NCBI RefSeq assembly: GCF_016612545.1
Contig: NZ_JAENRY010000006.1
Location: forward strand, 1 to 64,000
DNA length: 64,000 nucleotides
DNA from: Streptomyces sp. MBT65
GTDB taxonomy: Bacteria > Actinomycetota > Actinomycetes > Streptomycetales > Streptomycetaceae
Reading direction: 5' to 3'
Part shown: positions 8,554 to 17,216 of the stretch, piece after piece
Layout of the letters: each line of letters begins with the position of its first letter
Position numbering within the stretch: position 1 is the first letter of the stretch
The notes under the pieces: model-generated
The model's input: the letters and a program-made list of their open reading frames with translations, nothing else
Database searches by the model: none
Told to the model about the DNA's origin: nothing
Made by a program: the position numbers and the translations under genes

Positions 8554-9326
8554 CGCGCCGTCCACCCGCCGTCCACGGTGAGCACGTGCCCGGTGCAGTA
8601 CGAGGACGCGTCGGACGCCAAGTAGAGCAACGCCCCGTCCAGTTCCTTCTGTTCACCGCCGCGCCCCAGCATCGTGCCGCGCTCGACCCAGCGCCGGGCG
8701 CGCGCGTCGGCGAACAGTTCGTCCGTCATCTCGGAGCGGAACCAACCGGGCGCGAGCGCGTTGACCCGTACCCCCGACCGCCCCCACTGCCCGGCCAGTT
8801 CACGAGTCAGCCCGACAAGCCCCGCCTTGGAGGCGGCGTAGGCCGCGCCGCCGAGCGGAGCGCCCGAGACCAGCCCGAGGACGGACGAGACGTTCACGAT
8901 CGAGCGGGTCGTACGAGCGTGCTCGCGGGCCGGAGCCTCCGCCAGCAGCCGCGCGAGATGGAAGGGCGCCACCAGATTCACGGCCAGCAGGTCCGTGAAG
9001 TCGTCGGCGCTCTCGTCCTCGGCACGGACGGAGCCGGACAGGCCGGCGTTGTTCACCAGGACATCGACCCGGCCGGTCTCGTCGAGGGCCGTCTCCATCA
9101 GCCGAACCCGGTCCTCCGCCCGCGAGACGTCGCAGACGACGGGATGGATGCGCGGGTCCTCGTCGGCGAGTTCCTTGAGTCTTTCCAGGCGCCGGGCGGC
9201 TGCCAGCACGGTGGCGCCCGCCGACGCGAGCACCAGCGCGAACCGGGCCCCGAGCCCGGACGACGCCCCGGTGACCACGACGGTCCGGCCGTGCAGCGAG
9301 AACAGGTCTCCGATCGCGTGGCTCAC
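8550..9326 (-). CDS. SDR-family oxidoreductase
   Basis: A 258-residue classical SDR with TGASSGLGARF, NNAGLSG, VNVSSVLG and YAASKAG, and a C-terminal VDGGWTAR. The GTG start overlaps the TGA of the upstream SDR gene (GTGA). The SDR fold is certain; the substrate is probably a hydroxyacyl-CoA or cyclic alcohol intermediate. It is embedded in a run of six genes linked by overlapping stop/start codons, which implies tightly coupled expression. Confidence 0.88.
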   Translation of the reverse strand: MSHAIGDLFSLHGRTVVVTGASSGLGARFALVLASAGATVLAAARRLERLKELADEDPRIHPVVCDVSRAEDRVRLMETALDETGRVDVLVNNAGLSGSVRAEDESADDFTDLLAVNLVAPFHLARLLAEAPAREHARTTRSIVNVSSVLGLVSGAPLGGAAYAASKAGLVGLTRELAGQWGRSGVRVNALAPGWFRSEMTDELFADARARRWVERGTMLGRGGEQKELDGALLYLASDASSYCTGHVLTVDGGWTAR

Positions 9327-10132
9327 TCCTCCACCCCGATCGGCAGCACGGTCGCCCCGCCGTCCAGAACCAGCGTCTGCCCCGTCATCCAGGACGAGGC
9401 CCCGGACGCCAGGAAGACGGCCGCGTGCGCCACGTCCTCCACCGTCCCGAGTCGGCGCAGCGGCAGCCTCGCGGTCAGGACCGGCTCCCGCGGCTCCCAC
9501 ACCGCCCGGGCCAGTTCGGTCTTGATCAGCCCGGGTGCGATCGCGTTCACGCGCACCAACGGCCCCAATTCATAGGCGAGTTGTCGGGTCATGTGGAGCA
9601 TGGCCGCCTTGGTGGCGTTGTACCAGCCGATGTGGGGGTCGACGATCAGCCCGCCGACGGAGGCGATGTTGACGACCGACCCGCCGTGCTCGCGCATCCA
9701 CGCCCGCCAGGCGCACCGGGTCCAGGCGATCACGCCGTACTGGTTGACGCGTACGGTCTTCTCCGCGCGGGGGAGGTCGAGGTCGAGGAGATCGCCCATG
9801 TAGGGGTTGGTGGCCGCGTTGTTGACCAGGATGTCGAGGCGGCCGAAGCGGGACACGGTCTCCTCGACGCAGCGCTCGGCGTCCTCGGGCTCCCCGGCGT
9901 TGGCGACCACCTCGTGCACCTCGCCGTCGCCCTTGACCCGCAGCAACTCCTCGCGCGCGGCGGCCAGTCCGTCCGGTTTCCGGGCGGCGACGACCACATG
10001 GGCGCCCGCCTCCCGGTACGCCTTGGCGATCCCGAGGCCGATGCCCCGGGAGCCGCCGGTGATCACGGCGACCCGGCCGCCGAGAGCCTGCCGCCCGTAC
10101 AGCGACTGTCCGTCCGTTTCCTGTCCGTTCAC
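9323..10132 (-). CDS. SDR-family oxidoreductase
   Basis: A 269-residue SDR with TGGSRGIGLG, a variant NNAATNP in place of NNAG, ASVGG and the catalytic YNATK. The C-terminus reads VLDGGATVLPIG. Its GTG start overlaps the stop of the acyl-CoA dehydrogenase gene upstream and its stop overlaps the next SDR start. It probably acts on the product of the neighbouring acyl-CoA dehydrogenase/hydratase pair. Confidence 0.88.
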   Translation of the reverse strand: MNGQETDGQSLYGRQALGGRVAVITGGSRGIGLGIAKAYREAGAHVVVAARKPDGLAAAREELLRVKGDGEVHEVVANAGEPEDAERCVEETVSRFGRLDILVNNAATNPYMGDLLDLDLPRAEKTVRVNQYGVIAWTRCAWRAWMREHGGSVVNIASVGGLIVDPHIGWYNATKAAMLHMTRQLAYELGPLVRVNAIAPGLIKTELARAVWEPREPVLTARLPLRRLGTVEDVAHAAVFLASGASSWMTGQTLVLDGGATVLPIGVEE

Positions 10133-11343
10133 GCCGACTCCCCGGAGTACTTGGCCAGTTCACGTCGTGCGACCGTCCGCAGATGCACCTCGTCGGGACC
10201 GTCCGCGATGCGCAGGGCCCGGGTGATCGCGTACAGCCGCGCCAGTACGGTGTCGTCGCTGACGCCCGCGGCGCCATGTGCCTGGACGGCCCGGTCGACG
10301 ACCCGATGGGCCACCTCCAGCGCGGCCACCTTGATCGCGGCGACTTCGGTACGGGCCGCCGCGTTGCCCCGGGTGTCCATCAGCCAGGCCGACTTGAGGA
10401 CCAGCAGCCGTAGTTGCTCGATCTCGATCCGGCTGCGGGCGATCCACTCGCGGATCACCCCCTGTTCGGCGAGCGCGCCTCCGAAGGCGCTGCGGGTCAG
10501 GGTCCGCCGGCACATCAACTCCAGGGCCCGCTCGGCGAATCCCACCGCGCGCATCGCGTAGTGCATGCGCCCGGGCCCCAACCGCCCCTGGGCGAGGGCG
10601 AATCCCTCGCCCTCGCCGACGAGCAGTGCCGAGACCGGGACCCGTACGTCCTGGAACAGCACGTCACCGTGGCCGCACCGGTCGGTGTAGCCGAACATCG
10701 GCAGATCGCGCAGCACAGTGATCCCAGGGGTGTCGCGCGGGATCAACAGCATGCTCTGCTGCCGGTAGGCGGGCGCGTCCGGGTCGGTGACGCCCATCAG
10801 GATGATCAGTCGGCAGTCCGGGTCGAGGATTCCGGACGTGTACCACTTGTGGCCGTTGACGACGTACTCGTCGCCGTCGCGGGTGATGCGCGTACGGATG
10901 TTGCGTGCGTCGGAGCTGGCCACCTCGGGCTCCGTCATGGCGAAGCAGGAGCGGATCTCGGCCGTCAGCAACGGGCGCAGCCAGCGGTCCTGTTGCTCGG
11001 GGGTGCCGAAGAGGGCGAGCAGTTCCATGTTGCCGGTGTCGGGCGCGGAGCAGTTGAACACCTCGGGGCCGATGATCGAGCGTCCGGCGAGTTCGGCGAG
11101 CGGCGCGTAGTCGAGGTTGGTGAGGCCGGCACCCAGTTCGCCGTGTGCGAGGAACAGGTTCCACAGCCCCTCGGCGCGTGCCTTCTCCTTCAACTCGCGC
11201 ATGACGGGCGGCAGCTCGTGCGGGTCGGCCGCCTCGGCGAGCTGTCGGTCGTAGACGTCCTCGGCGGGCAGGACGTACTCGTCCATGAACGCGGCCATGC
11301 GCGAGCGGAGTTCGTCGGCCTTCGGTGAGAGTCCGAAATCCAT
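10129..11343 (-). CDS. Acyl-CoA dehydrogenase family protein
   Basis: A 404-residue FAD-dependent acyl-CoA dehydrogenase of the ACAD10/11-like type. It has the MTEPEVASSDARNI flavin/substrate segment, the WYTSG segment and the C-terminal VQAHGAAGVSDDTVLARLYAI region (positions 350-370). It would introduce an alpha,beta double bond into an acyl-CoA and pass electrons to ETF. It lies immediately downstream of an APH-fold gene, a pairing seen in ACAD10/11-type pathways. Confidence 0.9.
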   Translation of the reverse strand: MDFGLSPKADELRSRMAAFMDEYVLPAEDVYDRQLAEAADPHELPPVMRELKEKARAEGLWNLFLAHGELGAGLTNLDYAPLAELAGRSIIGPEVFNCSAPDTGNMELLALFGTPEQQDRWLRPLLTAEIRSCFAMTEPEVASSDARNIRTRITRDGDEYVVNGHKWYTSGILDPDCRLIILMGVTDPDAPAYRQQSMLLIPRDTPGITVLRDLPMFGYTDRCGHGDVLFQDVRVPVSALLVGEGEGFALAQGRLGPGRMHYAMRAVGFAERALELMCRRTLTRSAFGGALAEQGVIREWIARSRIEIEQLRLLVLKSAWLMDTRGNAAARTEVAAIKVAALEVAHRVVDRAVQAHGAAGVSDDTVLARLYAITRALRIADGPDEVHLRTVARRELAKYSGESA

Positions 11344-11355
11344 GGTGGTGCTCCT

Positions 11356-12324
11356 TCAGGACCGTCGGGCGAGGAGGTCGCGCGCGGTGCGGATCATCGC
11401 CGCGATCGTCGGGGGCAGCCGCTCCTGGTCGGGGTCGTGGTGCTTGCCCTCGCGGTGTCTGCGCAGGTTGTGGCCCATGATCGCGGCCATTTTGGTGCGG
11501 GCCAGGGCGCGGAACCAGTCGAGGTCGGGAGGTTCGGGCCGGCCGTCGAGGTAGGCGGCGAGCAACTCGTCCTCGCCGGGCAGACCGGGGACGGCACGGC
11601 CGAGCCGGGGGAAGTTGCGGTGGTCGGCGAAGAGGAGGAACCAGCCGAGGTCGATGCGCGGATCGCCGTACCCCCAGATCTCCCAGTCGACGACCGCGGC
11701 GGGTCGCTCGCCCTGGCACAGGACGTTGCCGAGGCGGAAGTCGCCGTGGGTCAGGGTGGGTTCGATGCCGGTGGGGATCGTGGCGGTGAGAGCGGCGAGC
11801 AAGTCCTCGCCGCCTGGGCGGAGTTCCGTCGGAACGGCCCGCATGGTGCGGCTCCATTGCTCCAACTCGCCTGCGGGGGAACGGGGGTCGTCACCCCTCG
11901 AATCGGTCCGATGCAGTGCGCGCAGGACGGGGGCCAGAGCCAGCATCCGTGTCCGGCACAGTCCCGGGTCGAGCCGGTGTTCGTCGAGGACCGGCTCGAT
12001 CGCCTCACCGTCGACGAACTCCATGGCGAACCAGGCCGGTTCACCTTCGTCGACGGCGACCACGCCGGGCACGGGCACCGGCGATCCGGCCAGCGCGCGC
12101 AGCACCCGGGCCTGGCGCAGCACGTCGTTGCGGCCGACGGGCCGTTGCCCGGGCGGCACCGCTTTCACGACGTAGGGGACCGGACCGGCCGCGATGCGGT
12201 AGGTGAGCCCCGAGTGGCCGCCGGGCAGCGTGTGCAACTCCCCGACGGGGACACCGGGGTGGTGTTCCGCCAGCCGTGCGCGGACCCGTGCCGTGAGTGC
12301 GGTCACCTCGGTTGTGGTGGTCAA
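11356..12324 (-). CDS. APH-fold phosphotransferase family protein (ACAD10/FadE36-like)
   Basis: A 322-residue aminoglycoside-phosphotransferase-fold kinase. Residues include the P-loop-like GGHSGLTYRI, the catalytic THGDFRLGNVL (HGD..N) and the VVDWEIWGYGDPRIDLG metal-binding region. Together with acyl-CoA dehydrogenases such proteins can phosphorylate hydroxyacyl-CoAs so that the hydroxyl can be eliminated; that role is known for ACAD10/11 and inferred here. The start is TTG at 12324, overlapping the upstream stop as TTGA with AAAGGGG upstream. It is flanked on both sides by acyl-CoA dehydrogenase genes. Confidence 0.85.
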   Translation of the reverse strand: MTTTTEVTALTARVRARLAEHHPGVPVGELHTLPGGHSGLTYRIAAGPVPYVVKAVPPGQRPVGRNDVLRQARVLRALAGSPVPVPGVVAVDEGEPAWFAMEFVDGEAIEPVLDEHRLDPGLCRTRMLALAPVLRALHRTDSRGDDPRSPAGELEQWSRTMRAVPTELRPGGEDLLAALTATIPTGIEPTLTHGDFRLGNVLCQGERPAAVVDWEIWGYGDPRIDLGWFLLFADHRNFPRLGRAVPGLPGEDELLAAYLDGRPEPPDLDWFRALARTKMAAIMGHNLRRHREGKHHDPDQERLPPTIAAMIRTARDLLARRS

Positions 12325-13532
12325 CGTCCCGCCCCTTTCGGTTCCTTGGGCAGCCCCAGCACTCGTTCGGCCAGGATGTTGCGCTGGATCTCGTCGCTGC
12401 CTCCGGCGATGCGGTAACCCGGTGCGCCGAGCAGGTGCTCGGTCCAGGCGAACGTGCCCCACGCTCCCGTGTCGGCGGCGAGGCGCGGCCCGAGGAGTTG
12501 CTGGACCAGGTCGGTGGTGGCGCGCATGGTCGCGGTGGCGTGGAGCTTGCCGACCGAGGCCTCGGCGCCGGGCTCACGGCCGGCGGCCAGGGCTGCCGTG
12601 ACGCGCAGGGCGATCAGCCGCTGGACCAGGGCGCGGGCGAACAGGTCGGCCACCTGCTGCCGTTCGCCGTCGGTGAGCGGGCGGGGCAGGTGCCGGGCGA
12701 GGTCGAGGGCGCGCCCGGCGTTGTCGAGTCCGAGTCCGCCGGAGTCGAGGCGCTCGGCGGCGAGCACGGTGAGGGTCACCCGCCAGCCCTCGCCGACGGG
12801 CCCGAGCCGGTCGGTGTCGGGCACCCGGACCTCGTCCAGATAGACCTCGTTGAAGCTGGAGCCGCCGGTCATCTGCCGGATGGGCCGTACCGTCACGCCC
12901 GGTGCGTCCATGCGGACGAGGAAGACCGTGATGCCCGCGTGCTTGGGCGCGTCAGGATCGGTGCGGCAGACGGCGACACCCCAGGTGGCGACCCGGGCGC
13001 CGGAGGTCCAGATCTTGTGGCCGGTCAGCGTCCAGCCGTCGCCGTTCGGCACGGCCCGGGTGCGGACGGCGGCGAGGTCGGAGCCCGCCTCGGTCTCGGA
13101 GAACAGCTGGCAGGCGAGTTCGTCGGTGCGCAGCATGGGGCGCAGCCAGCGCCGCTTCTGTTCGTCGGTGCCCCAGATCCGGATCGCGGGTGCCACGAGT
13201 TGTTGGGTGACCGGGAAGATCTCGGTGCGCCGCGGCACGTCGAAGACGGCTTCCTCCGCGCGGTACAACTGCTCGTAGTACGCGGGCAGTTCGCGTCCGC
13301 CGTACTCCGGGGCCCAGCCGATCGCACCCCAGCCCTGGTCGTACCGGAGGCGTTCCCAGTCCCGTGTCCGGGCGGTGTGGTCACGCTCCTCGGCCTCGGT
13401 CCAGTTCTCGAAGACGGCCACCGAGTCGTCGCCGCTGCCCCATTCGCGGTGAGCGTCGCGCGCTGTCGCCACGCTCTTCAGCCAACACCGGGCTTCGGCA
13501 CGGAACTCGTCGGGGTCGGGTATGCCGTCCAT
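12321..13532 (-). CDS. Acyl-CoA dehydrogenase family protein
   Basis: A 403-residue FadE-like acyl-CoA dehydrogenase. It starts with the MDGIPDPDEFRAEARCWL helix and contains GWGAIGWAPEYGGR, the FSETEAGSDLAAVRTRA flavin-binding segment and a GGSDEIQRNILAERVLGLP C-terminus, where many family members place the active-site or flavin-contact residues. It shares the operon with a second ACAD and the APH-fold gene, so it may form an alpha2beta2 heteromer or act at another step. Confidence 0.9.
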   Translation of the reverse strand: MDGIPDPDEFRAEARCWLKSVATARDAHREWGSGDDSVAVFENWTEAEERDHTARTRDWERLRYDQGWGAIGWAPEYGGRELPAYYEQLYRAEEAVFDVPRRTEIFPVTQQLVAPAIRIWGTDEQKRRWLRPMLRTDELACQLFSETEAGSDLAAVRTRAVPNGDGWTLTGHKIWTSGARVATWGVAVCRTDPDAPKHAGITVFLVRMDAPGVTVRPIRQMTGGSSFNEVYLDEVRVPDTDRLGPVGEGWRVTLTVLAAERLDSGGLGLDNAGRALDLARHLPRPLTDGERQQVADLFARALVQRLIALRVTAALAAGREPGAEASVGKLHATATMRATTDLVQQLLGPRLAADTGAWGTFAWTEHLLGAPGYRIAGGSDEIQRNILAERVLGLPKEPKGAGR

Positions 13533-13550
13533 GGCGGTCCTTACTCCTCT

Positions 13551-13598
13551 CAGCGGGTCAGCGGGTCAGCGGGTCAGCGGGTCAGCGGGTCAGCGGGT
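13551..13598. repeat. Six tandem copies of the octamer CAGCGGGT
   Basis: Six exact head-to-tail copies lie between the thiolase stop and the acyl-CoA dehydrogenase start. On the coding (minus) strand each unit reads ACCCGCTG, so every junction makes TGA. Because eight is not a multiple of three, the array has stops in all three frames. The thiolase reading frame ends within the first unit. The array can change copy number by slippage without altering the thiolase product. Confidence 0.95.
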
Positions 13599-14738
13599 CA
13601 GCACGGTGCAGGCGCTGACGCCGGGCGCCCCGTAGACGTGCGTGAAGCCGGTCGCCGGATCGCCGGGCACCTGGCGATCGCCCGCGCGGCCCCTCAACTG
13701 CTGGACGATCTCGTGGACTTGACGCAGTCCCGAGGCGCCGATGGGCTCCCCGTTGGCGATGCAGCCGCCGTCGGTGTTGACCGGCAGTGAGCCGCCGATG
13801 CCCGTCGCCCCGAACGGGATGAGCGACTCCTGGTCGCCGTGCGCGCAGAACCCGCACTCGGCCATGTGCATCACCTCGGCGCCGCTCTCGGTGTCCTGCA
13901 ATTGACACACGTCGATGTCACCGGGACCCAACCCGGCTTCCTCGAAGGCGAGTCGGGCGGCATCGGCGGTCACACTCGTGGGCGTCCCGACCGGCGCCCA
14001 CGGGCTGAACACCTCGAATGAGCCGAACCGCCGGGTCCGTACGACGGCCGCCTGCAACGCCACTTGCGTGCCGCCGAGTTGGCGGGCCACGGCCCGGCTG
14101 CACAGCACCAGGGCGACCGCACCCTGGCCCGGTGAGCAGAACATGTACCGGGTGAGCGGGTCGTTGACCATGCCGGACGCGAGGATCTCGGCCGCCTCGA
14201 GCGGCTTGCGGCGCCAGGCATACGGGTTGAGGACCCCGTTGGCGTACGCCTTCTCGGCAACCAGGGCGAGGGTGCGCGGGCTGATGCCGTAGTCGTGCAT
14301 GTAGCGCTGGATCTTCATGGCGAAGAACTGTGTGGTGACCATCAGCCCGTCGCGACCGTAGGCCTCGTCGAGGCCCCAGTCGGCGGGCCGCGGATCGAAG
14401 GCGCCGCGCGGATGCTTGTCGAAACCGACGGCGAGGGCCACGTCCGCCGCCCCGGACCGGATCGCGTTGACGGCCGACACGAGCGCGCTGCCGCCGGTGG
14501 CGCAGCCGTTGCGCACATTGGTGAACGGGACGCCGGTCAGGCCGAGTTCGGCGACCAGGGTGTCCGCGTTCCCGGCCGCGTCACTGCCGCCGTAGGCCGC
14601 GCGCACCCGGGCCCACGGCAGCCCGGCATCGGCGAGGGCGGCCCGCACGGCCCGCACGGCGAGCTGCCGGCCGCTCTCCTCCGTACGGGCGAAGGAGGTG
14701 ATCCCGGCCCCGCAGACGAGGACTTCCTCGGCGGTCAT
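13590..14738 (-). CDS. Thiolase-like protein (SCP2/lipid-transfer type)
   Basis: A 382-residue thiolase-superfamily protein of the short actinobacterial lipid-transfer type. The acyl-binding Cys is C79 (NGCATGG). The C-terminal half has NTDGGCIANGEPIGASG, where GEPIG replaces the GHP motif of classical biosynthetic thiolases. Its ATG overlaps the stop of the DUF35 gene. SCP2-type thiolases paired with DUF35 proteins cleave branched or steroid side-chain CoA esters, sometimes as retro-aldolases. The C-terminus is defined by an octamer repeat. Confidence 0.88.
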   Translation of the reverse strand: MTAEEVLVCGAGITSFARTEESGRQLAVRAVRAALADAGLPWARVRAAYGGSDAAGNADTLVAELGLTGVPFTNVRNGCATGGSALVSAVNAIRSGAADVALAVGFDKHPRGAFDPRPADWGLDEAYGRDGLMVTTQFFAMKIQRYMHDYGISPRTLALVAEKAYANGVLNPYAWRRKPLEAAEILASGMVNDPLTRYMFCSPGQGAVALVLCSRAVARQLGGTQVALQAAVVRTRRFGSFEVFSPWAPVGTPTSVTADAARLAFEEAGLGPGDIDVCQLQDTESGAEVMHMAECGFCAHGDQESLIPFGATGIGGSLPVNTDGGCIANGEPIGASGLRQVHEIVQQLRGRAGDRQVPGDPATGFTHVYGAPGVSACTVLTR

Positions 14739-15088
14739 ACGACGGCTCCGGTGGCCCTCGGCACCCCGGCGCCCGCCGCGATCGTCATCGGCATGCCGAT
14801 CTCCGCGTCCTCGGGCCGGATGTCGAGGGCCGCCAACACCCTTACATCTTCCGGCAGTTCGACATAGCCGACGGCGAACGGCGTGAACCCGGCGACGGGC
14901 GGGAGGTACGGCGGCGACTTGGGTGCGTACCGCTGCACGGTCCAGGTCCACAGCGTGCCCGTACCGGAGAGCACGACCTGCTCGGTCGGTCCGCCGCAGC
15001 GCGGGCAAGCCGGGCCGGCGGGACAGGTCGTGACCGCGCAGTCGGCGCACCGGGAGCCGCGCAGCCGGCCCCCGGACTCCGACGACAC
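14735..15088 (-). CDS. DUF35 OB-fold, zinc-ribbon thiolase partner
   Basis: A protein of about 117 residues. The N-terminus has four Cys in CADC...CPRC spacing, forming a rubredoxin-like zinc ribbon. This is followed by a DUF35 OB-fold with the WTVQRYAP and FAVGYVELPEDVRVLA strands. Such proteins bind the adjacent thiolase or hydratase and contact acyl-CoA. The start is uncertain: GTG 15088 has GGAAGGGG eleven bases upstream, while a CTG at 15097 overlaps the hydratase stop. It is followed by the thiolase gene through an ATGA overlap. Confidence 0.8.
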   Translation of the reverse strand: MSSESGGRLRGSRCADCAVTTCPAGPACPRCGGPTEQVVLSGTGTLWTWTVQRYAPKSPPYLPPVAGFTPFAVGYVELPEDVRVLAALDIRPEDAEIGMPMTIAAGAGVPRATGAVV

Positions 15089-15093
15089 GGCGC

Positions 15094-15882
15094 TCAGCGC
15101 CCCTTCCACTGCGGCTCCCGCTTCTCCAGGAAGGCCGCCACGCCCTCCGCCGCGTCCTCGGAGTTGAGCATCACGCCGACCGCGAGGTGCTCCATGACCA
15201 TCAGTGACTGGATGTCGGCGTCGAGGCTGCGGTCGATGGTCATCTTGGTGATCCACATGGTGAACGGGCTCTTGTCGACGAGCTGGTCGGCGAACTCCTC
15301 GACCGTGGCGTCCAACTTGTCGGCGGGTGCCGAGGAGTTGATGAGGCCGAAGTCGGCGGCCTCGACCCCGGTGAGCAGCTTGCCGGTGAGCATCAGCTCC
15401 TTGGTCTTGCGGACGCCGATCATGCGCGGCACCCGGTAGATGGGACCGGCACCGCCGAACAGGGCGCGGCGGATGTGGAAGTCGCCGATGAGGGCGTCGT
15501 CCGCGGCGATCGCGAAGTCGCAGGAGATCATCAACTCGAAGCCGCCCGCGGTCACATGGCCTTCGAGGACGGCGATGGACGGGGTCTTCATCGAGTACAG
15601 CCGGTCGCAGACCTTCGCCGACAGTACGGCGACGTCGATCGCGTTGGACCTGCCCACGAACTCGGCCTTGAGGCTGTCCAGGTCGAACCCGGAGCAGAAG
15701 GTGTTCCCGCGTCCGCGAAGCACCAGCACGCGCAGCTCGGGGTCCGCGTCGATCTCGGTGATGATCTCGTCCAGCCGGTTCAGGATCGGCACGGTCACGC
15801 AGTTCTTCTTGTGCGGACGGTTCAGCCAGATCCGTGCCACCTGTCCGTCGCGCTCGAACTGGATCTCGTCTTCGACTGCCAT
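15094..15882 (-). CDS. Enoyl-CoA hydratase/isomerase family protein
   Basis: A 262-residue crotonase-fold enzyme. Oxyanion-hole segments are NTFCSGFDLDSL and LEGHVTAGGFELMISCDFAIAADDA. The second catalytic segment reads RRALFGGAGPIYRVPR. ATG 15882 has a textbook GGAGGAG five bases upstream and operator D directly before it. It is the first gene of a nine-gene unidirectional run down to 7714 (hydratase, DUF35, thiolase, ACAD, APH, ACAD, SDR, SDR, hydratase). Confidence 0.9.
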   Translation of the reverse strand: MAVEDEIQFERDGQVARIWLNRPHKKNCVTVPILNRLDEIITEIDADPELRVLVLRGRGNTFCSGFDLDSLKAEFVGRSNAIDVAVLSAKVCDRLYSMKTPSIAVLEGHVTAGGFELMISCDFAIAADDALIGDFHIRRALFGGAGPIYRVPRMIGVRKTKELMLTGKLLTGVEAADFGLINSSAPADKLDATVEEFADQLVDKSPFTMWITKMTIDRSLDADIQSLMVMEHLAVGVMLNSEDAAEGVAAFLEKREPQWKGR

Positions 15883-15894
15883 GAGCTCCTCCAA

Positions 15895-15917
15895 ACTGAA
15901 CTGAATTGAGTTCGATT
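15895..15917. promoter_or_regulatory. Operator candidate D before the main beta-oxidation-type operon
   Basis: Overlapping degenerate copies of the shared motif: TGAACTGAATTGA (15897-15909) and TGAATTGAGTTCG (15902-15914), each with two mismatches to TGAASTSASTTCA. It lies 12-30 bp upstream of ATG 15882, so it should overlap the promoter or transcription start. Confidence 0.6.
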
Positions 15918-15973
15918 CTGTGGGCGGATGAATGCCCTGTCAATGGATCGGGAAGCGATCGGCCGGTAAGCGA

Positions 15974-17098
15974 TCAGCCGGCGAGGCCGAGCAGTCCGGC
16001 CAGGCGCAGGCGATGGTCGTCACCGGTGCCGAACAGCGCCTCGTCGGCCCTCGCCCGGCGCAGATACAGATGGGCAGGGTGCTCCCAGGTGAAGCCGATC
16101 CCGCCGTGGAGTTGCACGTATTCCGTGGTGGCGAGCCGGTAGGCGCCGGTGCACACGACCGCCGCGGCACCGGCGGCGAGCGGGAGCTCCGGCGATGACG
16201 CGGCGAGACAGGCGCTCGCGTAGGCCGAGGCCGACCGCGCCCCCTCGATCTCGACCAGCAGGTCGGCCAGGCGGTGCTTGACGGCCTGGAACGAACCGAT
16301 GGCCCGCCCGAACTGAACCCGCTCGGACACATGGCCCAGTACGGCGTCCAGCGCGTGCCCGCTCCCACCGACATGCTCGGCCGCCAGCCCCACCCGCCCG
16401 GCGTCGAGCACGGCCTCGACGACTCCCGCCGCCTGCCCGGCCTCACCGACCGGCTCGGCCCGTGCTCCGCGGAAGCGGACGAGTGCCTGCCGCCGCGTGG
16501 GATCAAGCACCCGCCGAGCCGTACGCTCGCAGGTCGTCCCGTCCGGCTCGCAGGCGAACAACCGCTCCCCGTCAGGCGTACGGGCCATGACCAGCAGCAG
16601 ATCGGCGCCTTCTCCGCCGGGTACGAAGTCGGCCTCGCCGCGCAGGACCCAGCAGTCGGGGCCGCGCTCGGCGGTGATCGCGGCGGTGTGCAGGAATCCG
16701 GCGATCGTCGCCGTGACCGCACCGGAGGCGATACCCGGCAACCACCGCGCACAGGCCCGCCGATCACCGCTCACCAGCAGCGCGTGTCCGGCGAGCACAA
16801 CGGTGGTGAGCAGGGGAGCGGGGCACAGAACCCGCCCCAACTCCTCCAGAGCGACGGCGAGTTCGGCGTACGTGTACCCCGCGCCGCCATACTCCTCGGG
16901 CAACGCCAGCCCGTGCACCCCGATCTCCCCGGCAAGCCGCTCCCAGAGCGCCGGGTCGTACCCCCGCGGGCTTTCGCCCTGTGCGCGAACATCCCCGGGC
17001 CCGCAGGATTCGCTGAGCAAGTCCCGTAGAACCGAACGTAGTTGCCGTTGCTCGTCAGTCTCCAGCAACGCTGCGGGACCACCATCGAGCCGAAACAT
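15974..17098 (-). CDS. Acyl-CoA dehydrogenase family protein
   Basis: A 374-residue acyl-CoA dehydrogenase. The N-terminal alpha domain begins MFRLDGGPAALLETDEQ and includes LALPEEYGGAGYTYAEL. The C-terminal domain has RVQFGRAIGSFQAVKHRLADL and the VQLHGGIGFTWEHPAHLYLRRA segment. GAGGGAGG precedes ATG 17098. It is shorter and divergent from the two ACADs in the main operon and may be one half of a heteromeric pair. It lies 118 bp downstream of the SDR at 17217 and is probably cotranscribed with it. Confidence 0.88.
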   Translation of the reverse strand: MFRLDGGPAALLETDEQRQLRSVLRDLLSESCGPGDVRAQGESPRGYDPALWERLAGEIGVHGLALPEEYGGAGYTYAELAVALEELGRVLCPAPLLTTVVLAGHALLVSGDRRACARWLPGIASGAVTATIAGFLHTAAITAERGPDCWVLRGEADFVPGGEGADLLLVMARTPDGERLFACEPDGTTCERTARRVLDPTRRQALVRFRGARAEPVGEAGQAAGVVEAVLDAGRVGLAAEHVGGSGHALDAVLGHVSERVQFGRAIGSFQAVKHRLADLLVEIEGARSASAYASACLAASSPELPLAAGAAAVVCTGAYRLATTEYVQLHGGIGFTWEHPAHLYLRRARADEALFGTGDDHRLRLAGLLGLAG

Positions 17099-17216
17099 CC
17101 AAACCTCCCTCAACGAGGCCCACCTGAGGGGCGCGGGACTGTGACATCGGGCGGCTCTGCCAGGTGGGCGCGACCAGCCGCGAACAACTCGCCCCGGACC
17201 ACTACGGGTTGAGCCC

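Noticed and set aside
13551..13598. CRISPR array
   Set aside because: Units are 8 bp with no spacers and no cas genes; a simple tandem repeat. No CRISPR was seen elsewhere.
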